From Symsagittifera roscoffensis (lineage: Eukaryota; Xenacoelomorpha; Acoela; Convolutidae), in assembly GCF_963678635.1 (NCBI RefSeq), contig NC_087066.1, positions 4,090,485 through 4,154,484 on the forward strand: a DNA stretch of 64,000 nt, written 5' to 3'. The translations under genes and the position numbers were made by a program. The stretch's first letter is position 1. Each line of letters opens with the position of its first letter. Positions 1-9,604 of this stretch are shown here, piece by piece. The notes beneath the pieces were generated by a model. That model did not search any database. It saw only the letters and a program-made list of their open reading frames with translations, and was not told where the DNA came from.

Positions 1-3000
1 TTTTGTTGGGTGTTATTTTTTATCCATTGAGAATATGGAATTGGTTTAAAAGTTGATGTTCCAAGTAGGTCAACTTCATAATGATTATTTTGACAATCTA
101 AATAAAGTGGGAAATGTTGTAAATTATTTATTTGTGATTGTTCAATATCAGTTTTTACTGCATATTTGCATTCTAATCGAGGTGATGTTTCGTTTTCTGC
201 AAGGTAGAATTTTATATTTTTGGGTATTTCAACTGTTGTTTTTCGTGTAAGTAATTCAGGTGGTGTATTTCGACTTAAGGTGTCTGGTAATGCAAGATTC
301 TTTCCTGCAGTCCAAACTATATGTAAGTTTGGAAACTTCATTAGAATTAGTTGAAATCTGTAAACTCGGTGGTTTGGGTTAGATTTCTGTGTAAAAAGAA
401 AGATGATTGGTTTGTGGTCTGTGAATAAAACTGTGGGATGTTTTGATCCAAGTATCAGAAATTCATATTCTGTAAGTGTATATATTATGGCTGTACATTC
501 TCTCATTAGAGTTGAGAGTCGTAGCTCTGCTTGAGTGAATAATCGAGAATTTGCTGATATCAGGTTCATTTTATTTGTACCATTATGTGATTGTAATAAT
601 GCTGCGCCGATGCCAAAGTTCGAAGCATCGCACATTGCATAAAATGGTTGATCAGGGTCTGGAATTGTGTTTGAAATTTGTTCAGTTAAAAGTTTCTTTA
701 TTTCTTCGAATCGTGTTTGATGTTCTGTATTCCATTCAAAGTTGTTTTGTTGTCTAAGGATGTTATAAAATGGTCGTAGATATAATTGCATTTTATAAAC
801 ATATTTACTTAAAAAGTTTAACATTCCAAGGAACTCTTGGATTTTCTTTTTATTTGTTGGTGGTTGAAGTTTTTGAATAGCGTCAATGCGTGATTTCAGT
901 GGAGTGATTGTTTTTCTTTCTATGTTATGTCCTAAGAATTTAACTCTTGTCAAAAAGAAGTGTGATTTATCGGGGGCGGCCTTCAGATTTTCATTCTGGA
1001 GTATTTGGTGATATGTTTCTAAAACTTTAAACATTTCGTCTTTTGTTTGTGATTGCATAAAAACATCGTCTAAATAGGTGATTGCGTTTTTCTTGAGTAT
1101 TAGTGGTCTAAAAATTTTGCTCATAAAGGCTGAAAATGCTGCTGGTCCTATGGATATTCCATAGAATAAGCGGTTGAATTCATATTGTTGGTTTCCGATA
1201 ACAAATTGTGTTAAACGTCGTGATTGTTCATCTAGTGGCATTTGATTGTATGCACTATTCATATCGGCGGTTGTAAAGTATTTGCCGTTTATTTTTGTTA
1301 AAATAACTTGTATTGGTTCAATGGGCCAATTACATTTTGATTCATCTATGAGTGAATTGAGGTATCTAGCATCGAGAACGATTTTTAATGATTCTCCTTT
1401 AGCTAGAATGATAACGGGGTTGATGAATGTGTTGCCTTTTGGTTGTTCTTCTTTATTAACTGGTGATATAATATTGTACTGTTCTAAAATATCGAGTAAT
1501 CTGTTTACTTTATCATGTAAGTGAATTGGTACTTTACTTGCTCTCTGTTTTTTGAAAACTGCGTCTGGTTTTAATGGGAGATGTAGTGATGAACTGATTT
1601 TGCCAACATCGAATTTTGATGTTGCATAGACTGATGAATATTTAATTAGCTGTTTGGCTAACTTTTCGAATTCGTCTTGTGTTATTTGTGAATGTTGGAA
1701 ATTAAACATTGTTAAAAATTTCTGTTGGTCTGCTGTGTAGTTACTTATGTTGAATGTAGGTTTGAAATATGGAGTTTTTGTGAAATAATCCGTATTTCTG
1801 TTTTCGTTACTTATTATATTATTTATAGATAATTCTTCATTAAGAATTGTAGATTGGCAAATATCTAGTAATTGGAGTATATTATTTACGCGATAGGCTT
1901 TTTCGTGTATTGGTGATATTGTAGCGTTAGTTTCACAATATCCTAAAAGTCCTAAAGGTAATGTTACTTGGTAAGGTGTGTTGTTATAAACATGTAAGGA
2001 AATAATATCTGAATTCGAATTTTTCAAATATTTTATTGAAGAGATTGTGATTTTGAAAAATTTATGAATAGGTTTGAATTCAAAATCTGACATATAAAAT
2101 TTTTGTTTGTTTTGTTCTTTATCATATTGGTGAACTTGTTTGATTGAAAAATTATAGATGTTTCCTGATAGTGGTTTCAGGTGTTTTCTTTGTTGGTTAA
2201 ATATCGGATAAAATTTTGAAAAGAATGGTGGTTGTTTATTCAATCTTTGAAAAAATGTTAATGATGTTTCTTTTGTTTTTGTATATTTATCTTTGATTAA
2301 TATTTTACTATTTAGTATGTTAATTGTTGGTATATACTTCGAAATAAATGGTATTCCAATGATATTATATTTAATATCAGTGATATGAAATATTTGTTTA
2401 AATGGCTTATTTAAAATTTTGCTTTGCTCCATTGTTCTGGTAGGGAGGAGAAATAATTGGATTTTTCCGTAGTTTATCAATGTTGATCCTTGTGCTGTCG
2501 CTAGCTTACTGGAGGTTTCAAGAGGTGTTAGCTTTGGGTGTAAAGTTTTTATTTCATTCCATGTGGGAATGTTTATTATGTTTGATTCTGCTCCTGAATC
2601 AATTAAAAAATCTATTTCAAGGTCTGGTGGTTGAAATTCTTTATTTCTTGGGCTTTCTAAGAGAAATGGTATTGTCCAAATTTTTTCTTTGGGTTGTTCT
2701 TTTTGTATATTTTGATAAATGTGGTTTGTATTTAAGCATTTTGTTTTGACATTTTGATTGGGGTGTTCTGTAGTAATTTTTGCATTTATTTCTTGCGTTG
2801 TTGGTGTGGAATTTATGGGTGTAGTGTAATAATTTTGAAGAAATTCTGATTGATTTTCATATATGTGTGATGGAAAGGGTTGTTCATATATGACAGATTC
2901 ATAGTCATTTTCGACTTTTATCATATTGATAGCAAGAGTGTTTTCTGTATCACTTTCTGAATCTGATGATGTACAGTTTATTTGATTGAGTTGTAACGTA

Positions 3001-6000
3001 TCAGTTACTGTGTCATCAATACCTGGGGGGTCTGATGTTGTTTCTGGGTTAGCTTGTACTTGATTGATTTGTCTTTGATGTTTAGGTGTACTACTTCTAT
3101 GACGATTATTAGAGTTATTGTAGTGATTATTATTCCGGTGTGGTGATTGGGAATAATTTCTATAACGATTATTATAACTTGGGTGTCGATTTTGTGAATT
3201 ATTTCGCGATCTGTTTTGGTAATTATTGTTTGGTCTGTTATAGTTCGATCTATTATATGAGTTATTCCTTGATCGATTGTTCGGGTAATTCTGGTTTCGG
3301 TTGTTTGAATAACTTCTGTTTCGATTATAGGAGTAGTTTCTATTCCTATTGTATGATGAATTTCGTGATTGATTGTTTGGATGGTAATTATTTCTTGATT
3401 GGGAATTAGATCTAGAAACAAATCGTTGTGTATTTGAATTTGATCTGGAGTAGTTATTTCGACTATTCGGTCTATTGTAGTGATTTTGTGATGAATTATA
3501 CGTGTTTCTTCGTTCTGGTGATCTTCCTCTATAACTTGAGTTATATGGGGATTGATTTCTTGTATAGCTTGTATTGTTCGGGAGTGGTTTTCCTGAACTG
3601 TTGTTGCTGTATACATTTTTGTTTGGTAGATTTTGATCTTTTTTCATGTATTGATAGAATGATTTATTTGGTTCTTTGTATTTTTGAGGTTTATTTTGGC
3701 TATCTTGCTGTTTTTGTCTACATTCGGAAATACTATGTCCGTATCGTCGGCAATAATTACACCATTTTTTGAAAGATGGTTTGCCTTTAAAGTTTGGGTT
3801 CTTTTCGTAAATATTAAGTATTTCAGTGATTTTTTCAACGAGATCTGTGTCTGATTCTTGTATATTATTAATATTAGTGGGAGTCGTTTCAATTTTGTTA
3901 ACGTATTGTAATTTCAGATTTTCCGTTTCTTCTAGTTTCATCGTGATTTCTGCTTGTTCTAGTTTGTCTACTAGTTTTCTAAAATCTAAATCGGGTTCTC
4001 GAATTGAAGAAGGATGGGATGCTCTCTTTTTTATTGCTATTTTCCTTAATTGTGGTGTTAAGGTCATCATTAAGATTTCTGTCATCTTTGTGTTTTTATA
4101 GTCATGTGTATTTAGTGAGTATGCTTTTCGAACTAGTGTTTCGATTCGTACTGCTATTTGCTTGATGGTTTCGTTTGGTAATCTGCGAATTTCATTACAT
4201 AAAACTCTTTGTTGTTGTTTGTTTCTTTCGGAGTCAAACATTTTTGAAAATTCTTGTGTAAATCTTTTCCAGTTTGATTTTATTTCTTGAGGTAGTACTG
4301 AAAACCATTTTTGGGCTGCGCCATCTAAGGTTGTTTGTATCAACGCTGTGCGTCGATGTATCCAGTTTTGATGTAGGGGTGTATTAATTGGTTCAGGTCC
4401 TATATTTAAAATCAAATTTGCTGTTACTGCATTTAAATAATCTTCTACAGAGTATTCAGGGTCTGTTCCTGTAAAAACCATTAAAGGTTTATTTGATGTT
4501 ATTGATGATCCACCCATAAGGTATGGATTCATTGTCATTTGTAATGATTCAGCTGCATTTGGCATTTGAGAAAAATTTGAAAGTTGGTTTCTTGTTATTT
4601 CATGTTGTTGAAGATAATACGGGAGTGGTATTTCATTTTGCATTTGTGATGGTTGATACGAGTGTGTAGTCATTGGATTTTGTTGTTGAATTGGTTGAAA
4701 AGATTGTATATTAATTGGATTTTGTTGTTGAATTGGTTGTTGATATTGTGCATCTATTGATTGTGGAGAAAAATTTCTATGATTTGTACGTGTTTTCTGT
4801 ATTCCTTGTCTACGATATTCTTGAGTATTTGGTGCAAATATATCTGGTTGTAAGAAATCTTCATCTGAGGATAAATAATCCATTTGATAAGATGTTTGTT
4901 TTTTATTTTTATTTTGTTGAAAAAATGGGTAATTTCCACTGCGATCCTGTGGAGGATTTGGTTGAAAATTTGTGGAATTATATTGGGCCGTTGGGTTATC
5001 CCAGTTTCGAGGTTTTGTATATTGATTAAAATTTCTTTGTGGTTGATAATTTGTTTTTGATGGATGTGTATAATTATAATTATGGTCTGCAAAGTTGTTT
5101 CTAGTGAATGTTTTGCGTGTTTTTGATGGTATTGTCATGGGTTTGTATGTTTGGTAATCCATATGTGAATATTTAGGGGCAACCGAAGGTTTAACGGTTG
5201 ATTGTAAGGTTACCTGTGTTTGTGAAGGATTTGTATTTCTTGGTGTTGTTAAATTTGGGCGTATTGGTGAAATACTTTGTTGTGTAGTTGTTGTGTGTAC
5301 AATTTCTTCATTTATGAAGTGTGATGGTGTCTGGATATCTTGTTGAGTAAGATTCCTAGTTCCATTGAGGTTTTCATTGTGTATGACTGTAGAGTTTAAA
5401 CTATTATTTTGTGTATCGGGTAAAAATGTATTATAGTTTAATGGTGTTGCATCAATTGTTAATGGTATTACTCTTACATAATCTCTTATGTAAGATATCG
5501 TACTTATTGCTTGACTTGAGATTGATTGTGGGAAGCTTATAAATGCGGGATGAGACCATTCGGGGTCCCAAACATAATCTGATTGTTCTGTGATAGCGGT
5601 ATCATCGTTCGAATTTTGGGGTCTAAAATTTTTTCTTGCTTGTGCAATTAAATCAATATTGTGTGTGAAATAATCTATTATGAACCATGCCAAAATTTTT
5701 TGTAAATCGTGTTTGGTATGTTGTGAAACGTCGTCTTTCGTGAAATTTTCTTTAATGATGTTTAAATAACTAGAGAGTAGTGTGATTTCATGTCGTACTC
5801 TTAAATGTTTAGATGTTTCTGTCGGTGAGACATTTGTTAATGGGATTTCGTTTTCTAATATCGAAATATAACTATATATTATTGCGAAAACTTCATTAGT
5901 GAAAATGGAGTTTGCTCTTTGTGAGTTATGGTATTGGATGCTTTTTATATATTCTGAAAAAACTTTTGAAAATTCTAAATCAAGATCGTCTGTTTGAATA

Positions 6001-6284
6001 GTATATGTTCTATTATTATGGTTTGGTGAGGTGAATTCTATGGAGTAGATTCCATACTGTTGTGTTATGTTGCATATATCTTTTAGATAGTGATCTATGA
6101 TTTGTCTTTTGATTTTTACATCGGGGAACTCTGTTTTACATGGACTGATTCCGGGTTCAAATAAATTTACGAGTAAATTTTGACAAAATATGTGTTGTCC
6201 TCTATCAGTATCTGCGTCTACTATAAAGGGAAAGATTTCATCATCATCTGGAGTTTCGTCACCTGGGGTGTGCGTTGAACTCAT
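1..6284 (-). CDS. Gag-Pol polyprotein of a Gypsy/Ty3-like LTR retrotransposon (3' end outside window)
   Basis: One frame starts at the ATG at 6284 and stays open to the left edge, about 2,094 codons; long stretches translated by eye show no stop. Domains in order: a Gln/Asn-rich Gag with a capsid-like core around residues 590-800; a CCHC zinc knuckle (CNYC-x4-H-x4-C) at residue ~842, bases 3761-3720; a retroviral-type aspartic protease with DSGAES at residue ~1229, base 2600; reverse transcriptase with TADMNSAY near residue 1672 and the catalytic YLDD at residue ~1737, bases 1076-1065; RNase H with CDASNFGIG at residue ~1886 and FTDHKP further on. Integrase would lie left of base 1. Gag and Pol share one frame, so no frameshift or stop readthrough separates them. 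The length before the protease is large for the family. The intact frame suggests recent insertion. It lies in WDR19 intron 7 on the same strand as WDR19. Confidence 0.93.
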   Translation of the reverse strand, partial: MSSTHTPGDETPDDDEIFPFIVDADTDRGQHIFCQNLLVNLFEPGISPCKTEFPDVKIKRQIIDHYLKDICNITQQYGIYSIEFTSPNHNNRTYTIQTDDLDLEFSKVFSEYIKSIQYHNSQRANSIFTNEVFAIIYSYISILENEIPLTNVSPTETSKHLRVRHEITLLSSYLNIIKENFTKDDVSQHTKHDLQKILAWFIIDYFTHNIDLIAQARKNFRPQNSNDDTAITEQSDYVWDPEWSHPAFISFPQSISSQAISTISYIRDYVRVIPLTIDATPLNYNTFLPDTQNNSLNSTVIHNENLNGTRNLTQQDIQTPSHFINEEIVHTTTTQQSISPIRPNLTTPRNTNPSQTQVTLQSTVKPSVAPKYSHMDYQTYKPMTIPSKTRKTFTRNNFADHNYNYTHPSKTNYQPQRNFNQYTKPRNWDNPTAQYNSTNFQPNPPQDRSGNYPFFQQNKNKKQTSYQMDYLSSDEDFLQPDIFAPNTQEYRRQGIQKTRTNHRNFSPQSIDAQYQQPIQQQNPINIQSFQPIQQQNPMTTHSYQPSQMQNEIPLPYYLQQHEITRNQLSNFSQMPNAAESLQMTMNPYLMGGSSITSNKPLMVFTGTDPEYSVEDYLNAVTANLILNIGPEPINTPLHQNWIHRRTALIQTTLDGAAQKWFSVLPQEIKSNWKRFTQEFSKMFDSERNKQQQRVLCNEIRRLPNETIKQIAVRIETLVRKAYSLNTHDYKNTKMTEILMMTLTPQLRKIAIKKRASHPSSIREPDLDFRKLVDKLEQAEITMKLEETENLKLQYVNKIETTPTNINNIQESDTDLVEKITEILNIYEKNPNFKGKPSFKKWCNYCRRYGHSISECRQKQQDSQNKPQKYKEPNKSFYQYMKKDQNLPNKNVYSNNSSGKPLPNNTSYTRNQSPYNSSYRGRSPERRNTYNSSQNHYNRPNSRNNYSRSNSNTQRFVSRSNSQSRNNYHPNNQSRNSSYNRNRNYSYNRNRSYSNNRNQNYPNNRSRNNSYNRSNYNRPNNNYQNRSRNNSQNRHPSYNNRYRNYSQSPHRNNNHYNNSNNRHRSSTPKHQRQINQVQANPETTSDPPGIDDTVTDTLQLNQINCTSSDSESDTENTLAINMIKVENDYESVIYEQPFPSHIYENQSEFLQNYYTTPINSTPTTQEINAKITTEHPNQNVKTKCLNTNHIYQNIQKEQPKEKIWTIPFLLESPRNKEFQPPDLEIDFLIDSGAESNIINIPTWNEIKTLHPKLTPLETSSKLATAQGSTLINYGKIQLFLLPTRTMEQSKILNKPFKQIFHITDIKYNIIGIPFISKYIPTINILNSKILIKDKYTKTKETSLTFFQRLNKQPPFFSKFYPIFNQQRKHLKPLSGNIYNFSIKQVHQYDKEQNKQKFYMSDFEFKPIHKFFKITISSIKYLKNSNSDIISLHVYNNTPYQVTLPLGLLGYCETNATISPIHEKAYRVNNILQLLDICQSTILNEELSINNIISNENRNTDYFTKTPYFKPTFNISNYTADQQKFLTMFNFQHSQITQDEFEKLAKQLIKYSSVYATSKFDVGKISSSLHLPLKPDAVFKKQRASKVPIHLHDKVNRLLDILEQYNIISPVNKEEQPKGNTFINPVIILAKGESLKIVLDARYLNSLIDESKCNWPIEPIQVILTKINGKYFTTADMNSAYNQMPLDEQSRRLTQFVIGNQQYEFNRLFYGISIGPAAFSAFMSKIFRPLILKKNAITYLDDVFMQSQTKDEMFKVLETYHQILQNENLKAAPDKSHFFLTRVKFLGHNIERKTITPLKSRIDAIQKLQPPTNKKKIQEFLGMLNFLSKYVYKMQLYLRPFYNILRQQNNFEWNTEHQTRFEEIKKLLTEQISNTIPDPDQPFYAMCDASNFGIGAALLQSHNGTNKMNLISANSRLFTQAELRLSTLMRECTAIIYTLTEYEFLILGSKHPTVLFTDHKPIIFLFTQKSNPNHRVYRFQLILMKFPNLHIVWTAGKNLALPDTLSRNTPPELLTRKTTVEIPKNIKFYLAENETSPRLECKYAVKTDIEQSQINNLQHFPLYLDCQNNHYEVDLLGTSTFKPIPYSQWIKNNTQQ

Positions 6285-6726
6285 TTTTTCGTTCGATAAC
6301 TGTTAATATGTAGTTATTAATGTGTCGAATTGGTTGATTCCAATTGTATAGATGTACTGGTTTTTGTTTGTACTGTTTTTTTATTCTTCTTTTTCCTCTT
6401 TGTGATGAATTTGAAGTTGTTTCTGAGTCAGAAAAATATAATTGATCGTGAAGTGGGTAATTTTTATCTATTGATTCTTTTAGTTTGTAAAGTTCGTCTA
6501 AACTGTTGGTTTCTGATTCTGAAAATGCGTTTCGATTTTTTGAAAATCTTTTTCGTGTTATTTGTCTTTGTTTAGTTATTATTTTTCTCTTTAGTGTTTG
6601 TCGTTTTGTGCGAATGTATCCAACTGTTTGTGTATGAGGTGTGATTACAAGGTCGTATTTTTTGTTATCTATTTCACAATTGTGTAAAATGATTGTTTGT
6701 TTATTTCCTAGGTTTTTAAATGACAT
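6259..6726 (-). CDS. Small basic ORF upstream of Gag-Pol in the LTR retrotransposon
   Basis: A 155-residue ORF starts at an ATG (6726) and ends at 6259, overlapping the Gag-Pol start by 26 bases in another frame. The product is rich in Lys and Arg (a cluster such as KRQTLKRKIITKQRQITRKR around residues 40-60) with an acidic/serine stretch in the middle. I recognise no domain. Its place between leader and Gag, the short overlap and its open state argue that it belongs to the element: either a separate small protein or the first part of Gag joined by ribosomal frameshifting in the overlap. Neither can be decided here. A nuclear-targeting or nucleic-acid-binding role would fit the charge but is only inference. 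Confidence 0.6.
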   Translation of the reverse strand: MSFKNLGNKQTIILHNCEIDNKKYDLVITPHTQTVGYIRTKRQTLKRKIITKQRQITRKRFSKNRNAFSESETNSLDELYKLKESIDKNYPLHDQLYFSDSETTSNSSQRGKRRIKKQYKQKPVHLYNWNQPIRHINNYILTVIERKNEFNAHPR

Positions 6727-7430
6727 AAGGTTTAGAATGACGGATGCAAAAGGTTGTTAAATGATTTCTATTGACTTAAACTGTTAGTTCTTACGATTTT
6801 TTGGTTAGCTTAACCTGGGTCTATTTGTTCAGGGTTGGAGAGAAAAGTATATCGATTCCGGAGAATGATTTTTACTTTCTCGTGACTAGTATAAGCTAAG
6901 GTGTTAACTTACTTAATCTTACTTAGGGGTAGTGATTGTGTTCAAGGGTTGGAGAATAGTAAATCGATCCACAAGGTTCAGGTATAATTAGAACGCGAGT
7001 AGTTCGTTAGATACTATTTTAAACTTACTAAGTCTAAGATTTATCCTGGGTCTGGTAAGAGGAGGGGTCAAGTGAAGGATGAATAACCGAAGTTCTTCAC
7101 TGTTTATCCTAATTTGAATGATTAGTTTTGTTTAAAAATTTCTATTAGTCTTGGGTCTTTAGAAAGGGTTGGGTAGTGAATCGACGTTTGAGGTCGTTAG
7201 ACACTAATTAAGTGGGTGGGGGAGAACAAAGTTGTTCTGTTTGATCCAAGGATAAGCCTTGATGATCAAATTTAAAATTTAATTAAGTAGAAAATGATTT
7301 AAGATCCAAGGATAAGCCTTGATGATCTGGTTTTAAAATTAAGTGACTTTAAGTTTTAATAAATTTTTTAATTTTGTGTAAAGGAAAGATTTAGTGTTTT
7401 GATGATATTAGTGGGTTTATGATTGCTGTT
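6727..7430 (-). other. Leader of the LTR retrotransposon, with internal repeats
   Basis: No gene is seen here. The stretch lies between the putative 5' LTR and the first ORF. On the plus strand it holds three spaced, diverged copies of a GGGTTGGAGA...ATCGA block (near 6832, 6949 and 7166), and two copies, 61 bases apart (7241 and 7302), of a near-palindromic block GATCCAAGGATAAGCCTTGA followed by TGATC. Such repeats could form RNA structure for packaging or translation, which is inference. I could not place a primer-binding site. Confidence 0.45.
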
Positions 7431-8393
7431 ATGTTTTAGGTGATGAAGCTGGAACAACAGGATGATTTATGATTACTAACCATTTATTGTCATGCTACTA
7501 ATTTTTATTTTTATTTTCCAATAAATATTTTTCAAACATGTTTTGTATAATACTGCAGAATTTTAAGAAAACGATCTTAGATCTTTTTATCAATCGTTAT
7601 TGTATAATATTAATTTTGTTTAGCGCCTGTATTGATTTTGAAGGGTAACTTCAAGGTTTTATGTTTGCAAATGGAAATCTAAATTCATTGCAAGTAGTAT
7701 TCGAAATATAAAAGTTTGTTCTGGCTTTTGCCGAACTATCATATAACTATACGGCAAGTTTCTACTTTGTCGTATGTCGTCTTTGGTTCGATGTCTTCTT
7801 CCAATTCCGGGTAGTTCTATTATGGTTCGGAATATTGGCTCGGATCTATTGAGTCGGAGAGACATTTCAATTAAATTATTGTCGTATAACATTTTGTAAA
7901 TGTTTTTGTCTAATTTCTAATCTATTTTTGGTTAATTCTAATCTAGTAAGGTCTTGTTCGAGACTTATGGTCGCACCAGATGAGTTAAGACTGGGGTGTA
8001 TAACTCATAGAGTAATTTCGGATAGGGTACACCGTCTGCTCGTCACGCTATCTTATTTTCGGCCGGATAGATTCGTGCAACTTCTTAGTCTAATACCGAT
8101 CCTAATCTTACTCTTATACTATCTAGTCTCAGGTTGTTTAACTAGTCTCTGCTAGGCTCAATAGATCTAGGGTATACTGGTTTATTGCGGCTGCTGAAGT
8201 GCTCGGGAGAGTCCAACTAATTTCTAAGTTAAATTCAAATCTCTCTGGTGCTGAAATTACAAGTAACTTCAGCACTTACAAATAAGTGGGTTGTTAGTTA
8301 GATGGATCATGATTGGTTAATATTAAATACTTTACATTGGTAAAACATTTAATTTATCCAATCATAAAATATAGTTTAGATCAGGTTCCAACA
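7430..8393 (-). repeat. Putative 5' LTR of the Gypsy-like element
   Basis: On the minus strand the block starts TGTTGGAACC at 8393, the expected TG start of an LTR, exactly where sequence resembling another transposon's end breaks off (8394 onward). A polyadenylation-type AATAAA lies near 7485 in minus orientation. The inner boundary is unclear; a CA-ending candidate is near 7427-7430. The partner 3' LTR is outside the window, so LTR identity cannot be tested. No gene is seen in this stretch. Confidence 0.45.
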
Positions 8394-8438
8394 TCCCATA
8401 CATTTTCATAATACCTGTTTGTATCAAACAAAAACTAG
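8394..8438 (-). mobile_element. Terminal fragment of a Helentron-like element, cut by the LTR element
   Basis: The plus-strand string TTTTCATAATACCTGTTT at 8403-8420, followed by a short hairpin (CCTGTTT...CAAACA), matches the right end of the Helentron-like insertion at 60190-60223. The similarity stops at 8394, where the putative LTR begins, consistent with the retrotransposon having inserted into this older element. The remainder would lie beyond the left window edge. Confidence 0.5.
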
Positions 8439-9430
8439 CCACCAAAAAACTTATGACAAAAGTTAACCAGATATAAAGTAGCAAAGGTTCCATCAAATAA
8501 TGACAACCTTTATTTGCAACTCAGTTTAGAAAAATGGATACCGTAAAAAAGACACTTCGCTGAGTTGAGTAAACAATCAAACGAATCGACAAGATAAGCT
8601 ACCTACGTGAAAACTACTAAATCCAAACTACAGTTTGAGCTGCATTTTCCCATTTTCTAAATTAATCGAAAAAGAAAAATGCCTATACTTTGTTCCTAAG
8701 TAATTTTAACTACGCAAGCGCAATAGAACTTAAGCAGTATCTTTAAATGCCTGACATCATTTAAGTGCAAATATTTGTCAAGAATTAGAACATGTTGATT
8801 TTTAAAAAACAAGTCGCTGTATTGACGCACTGTTATTTCCAACAAGAAAGTGATTAAACAGATTTTGTTTCCAGCTCGACTTTGATCATCGGAATTTTGA
8901 GGGAAATTACCGAAGTTTCTGTATTCACAAAACAAAAGATGATTTTTTCATCATCTCGCTTGGAATCACATGGTCAGACCATAACTCCTGCCATCAGATC
9001 AAAAATTGGCTAGGTAATCGTTTAAACTTTTTTCCCATGGTACAATTTAAACAAAACTTAGGGTTCAAATTGCACAGGCATTTATTTGTTATTCATAGGC
9101 TAGTTTTGAAAGCAACTGTCGATGTACCGGAACAAGAGGTTTGATTTATCTGACAGCAACAACAGTAAATCGCTTTTATTGTCGGTATTCCACCCCTCCC
9201 CCACATTTCTACTTTTCCATTCTCTTTGTTGTAATGCATTAAGTTTTATGACGACTAAATGCGTGAAGTTACGATGTAACCTATGAAGAACAAACCTGCT
9301 CACTATTGACAATTGTCAGTTTGTTCGCCCATGCCAAATTTCCTAGCATTTTGACGACGTTAAAATAGTTTTCCAAACTTAAATTTCAAATGGGGGGGAG
9401 GTTGTGAAAGATCCGGTCTTTGTTACTAAC
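8439..9430. other. WDR19 intron 7 sequence, no gene seen
   Basis: AT-rich sequence between the transposon end and the donor of WDR19 exon 7. I searched the minus strand for the next WDR19 exon and found none. Short open frames here show no recognisable motif or splice context. Confidence 0.5.
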
Positions 9431-9604
9431 CACGAGTCCCCAGCCACTGCCACTTTGTTCATGCGCCAGTTCAAATCCACAGCTGACAGTGTGCTCTTGT
9501 GCGCTTTAGTCTGGAACAGCTCCTGGCCTATCTCCTTCATGTGGGTGGAGATCATGATGAAATAGCCCAGAGAGAAGCCCAACATCAAGTACCCGTCGCC
9601 ATAC
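9431..9604 (-). CDS. WDR19: WDR19 coding exon 7
   Basis: 174 nt, acceptor GACTTCAG, donor GTTAGT. It encodes WYGDGYLMLGFSLGYFIMIS, THMKEIGQELFQTKAH and NKVAVAGDS, a highly conserved part of IFT144. It ends TCG TG, so the next exon should begin by completing a Cys or Trp codon; that exon is not in the window. Confidence 0.94.

Noticed and set aside
3005-3616. 203-codon minus-strand ORF rich in Ile, Thr and His
   Set aside because: It lies in the wrong frame inside Gag-Pol; the true frame is open through the same bases and carries the zinc knuckle and protease. Its low-complexity composition comes from the repetitive Gag linker.
3428-4101. Plus-strand ORFs over Gag
   Set aside because: Antisense shadows; Cys/Tyr-rich composition reflects antisense reading of the Gag codons.
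4754-5092. 112-codon minus-strand ORF
   Set aside because: Out-of-frame shadow of the Gag region.
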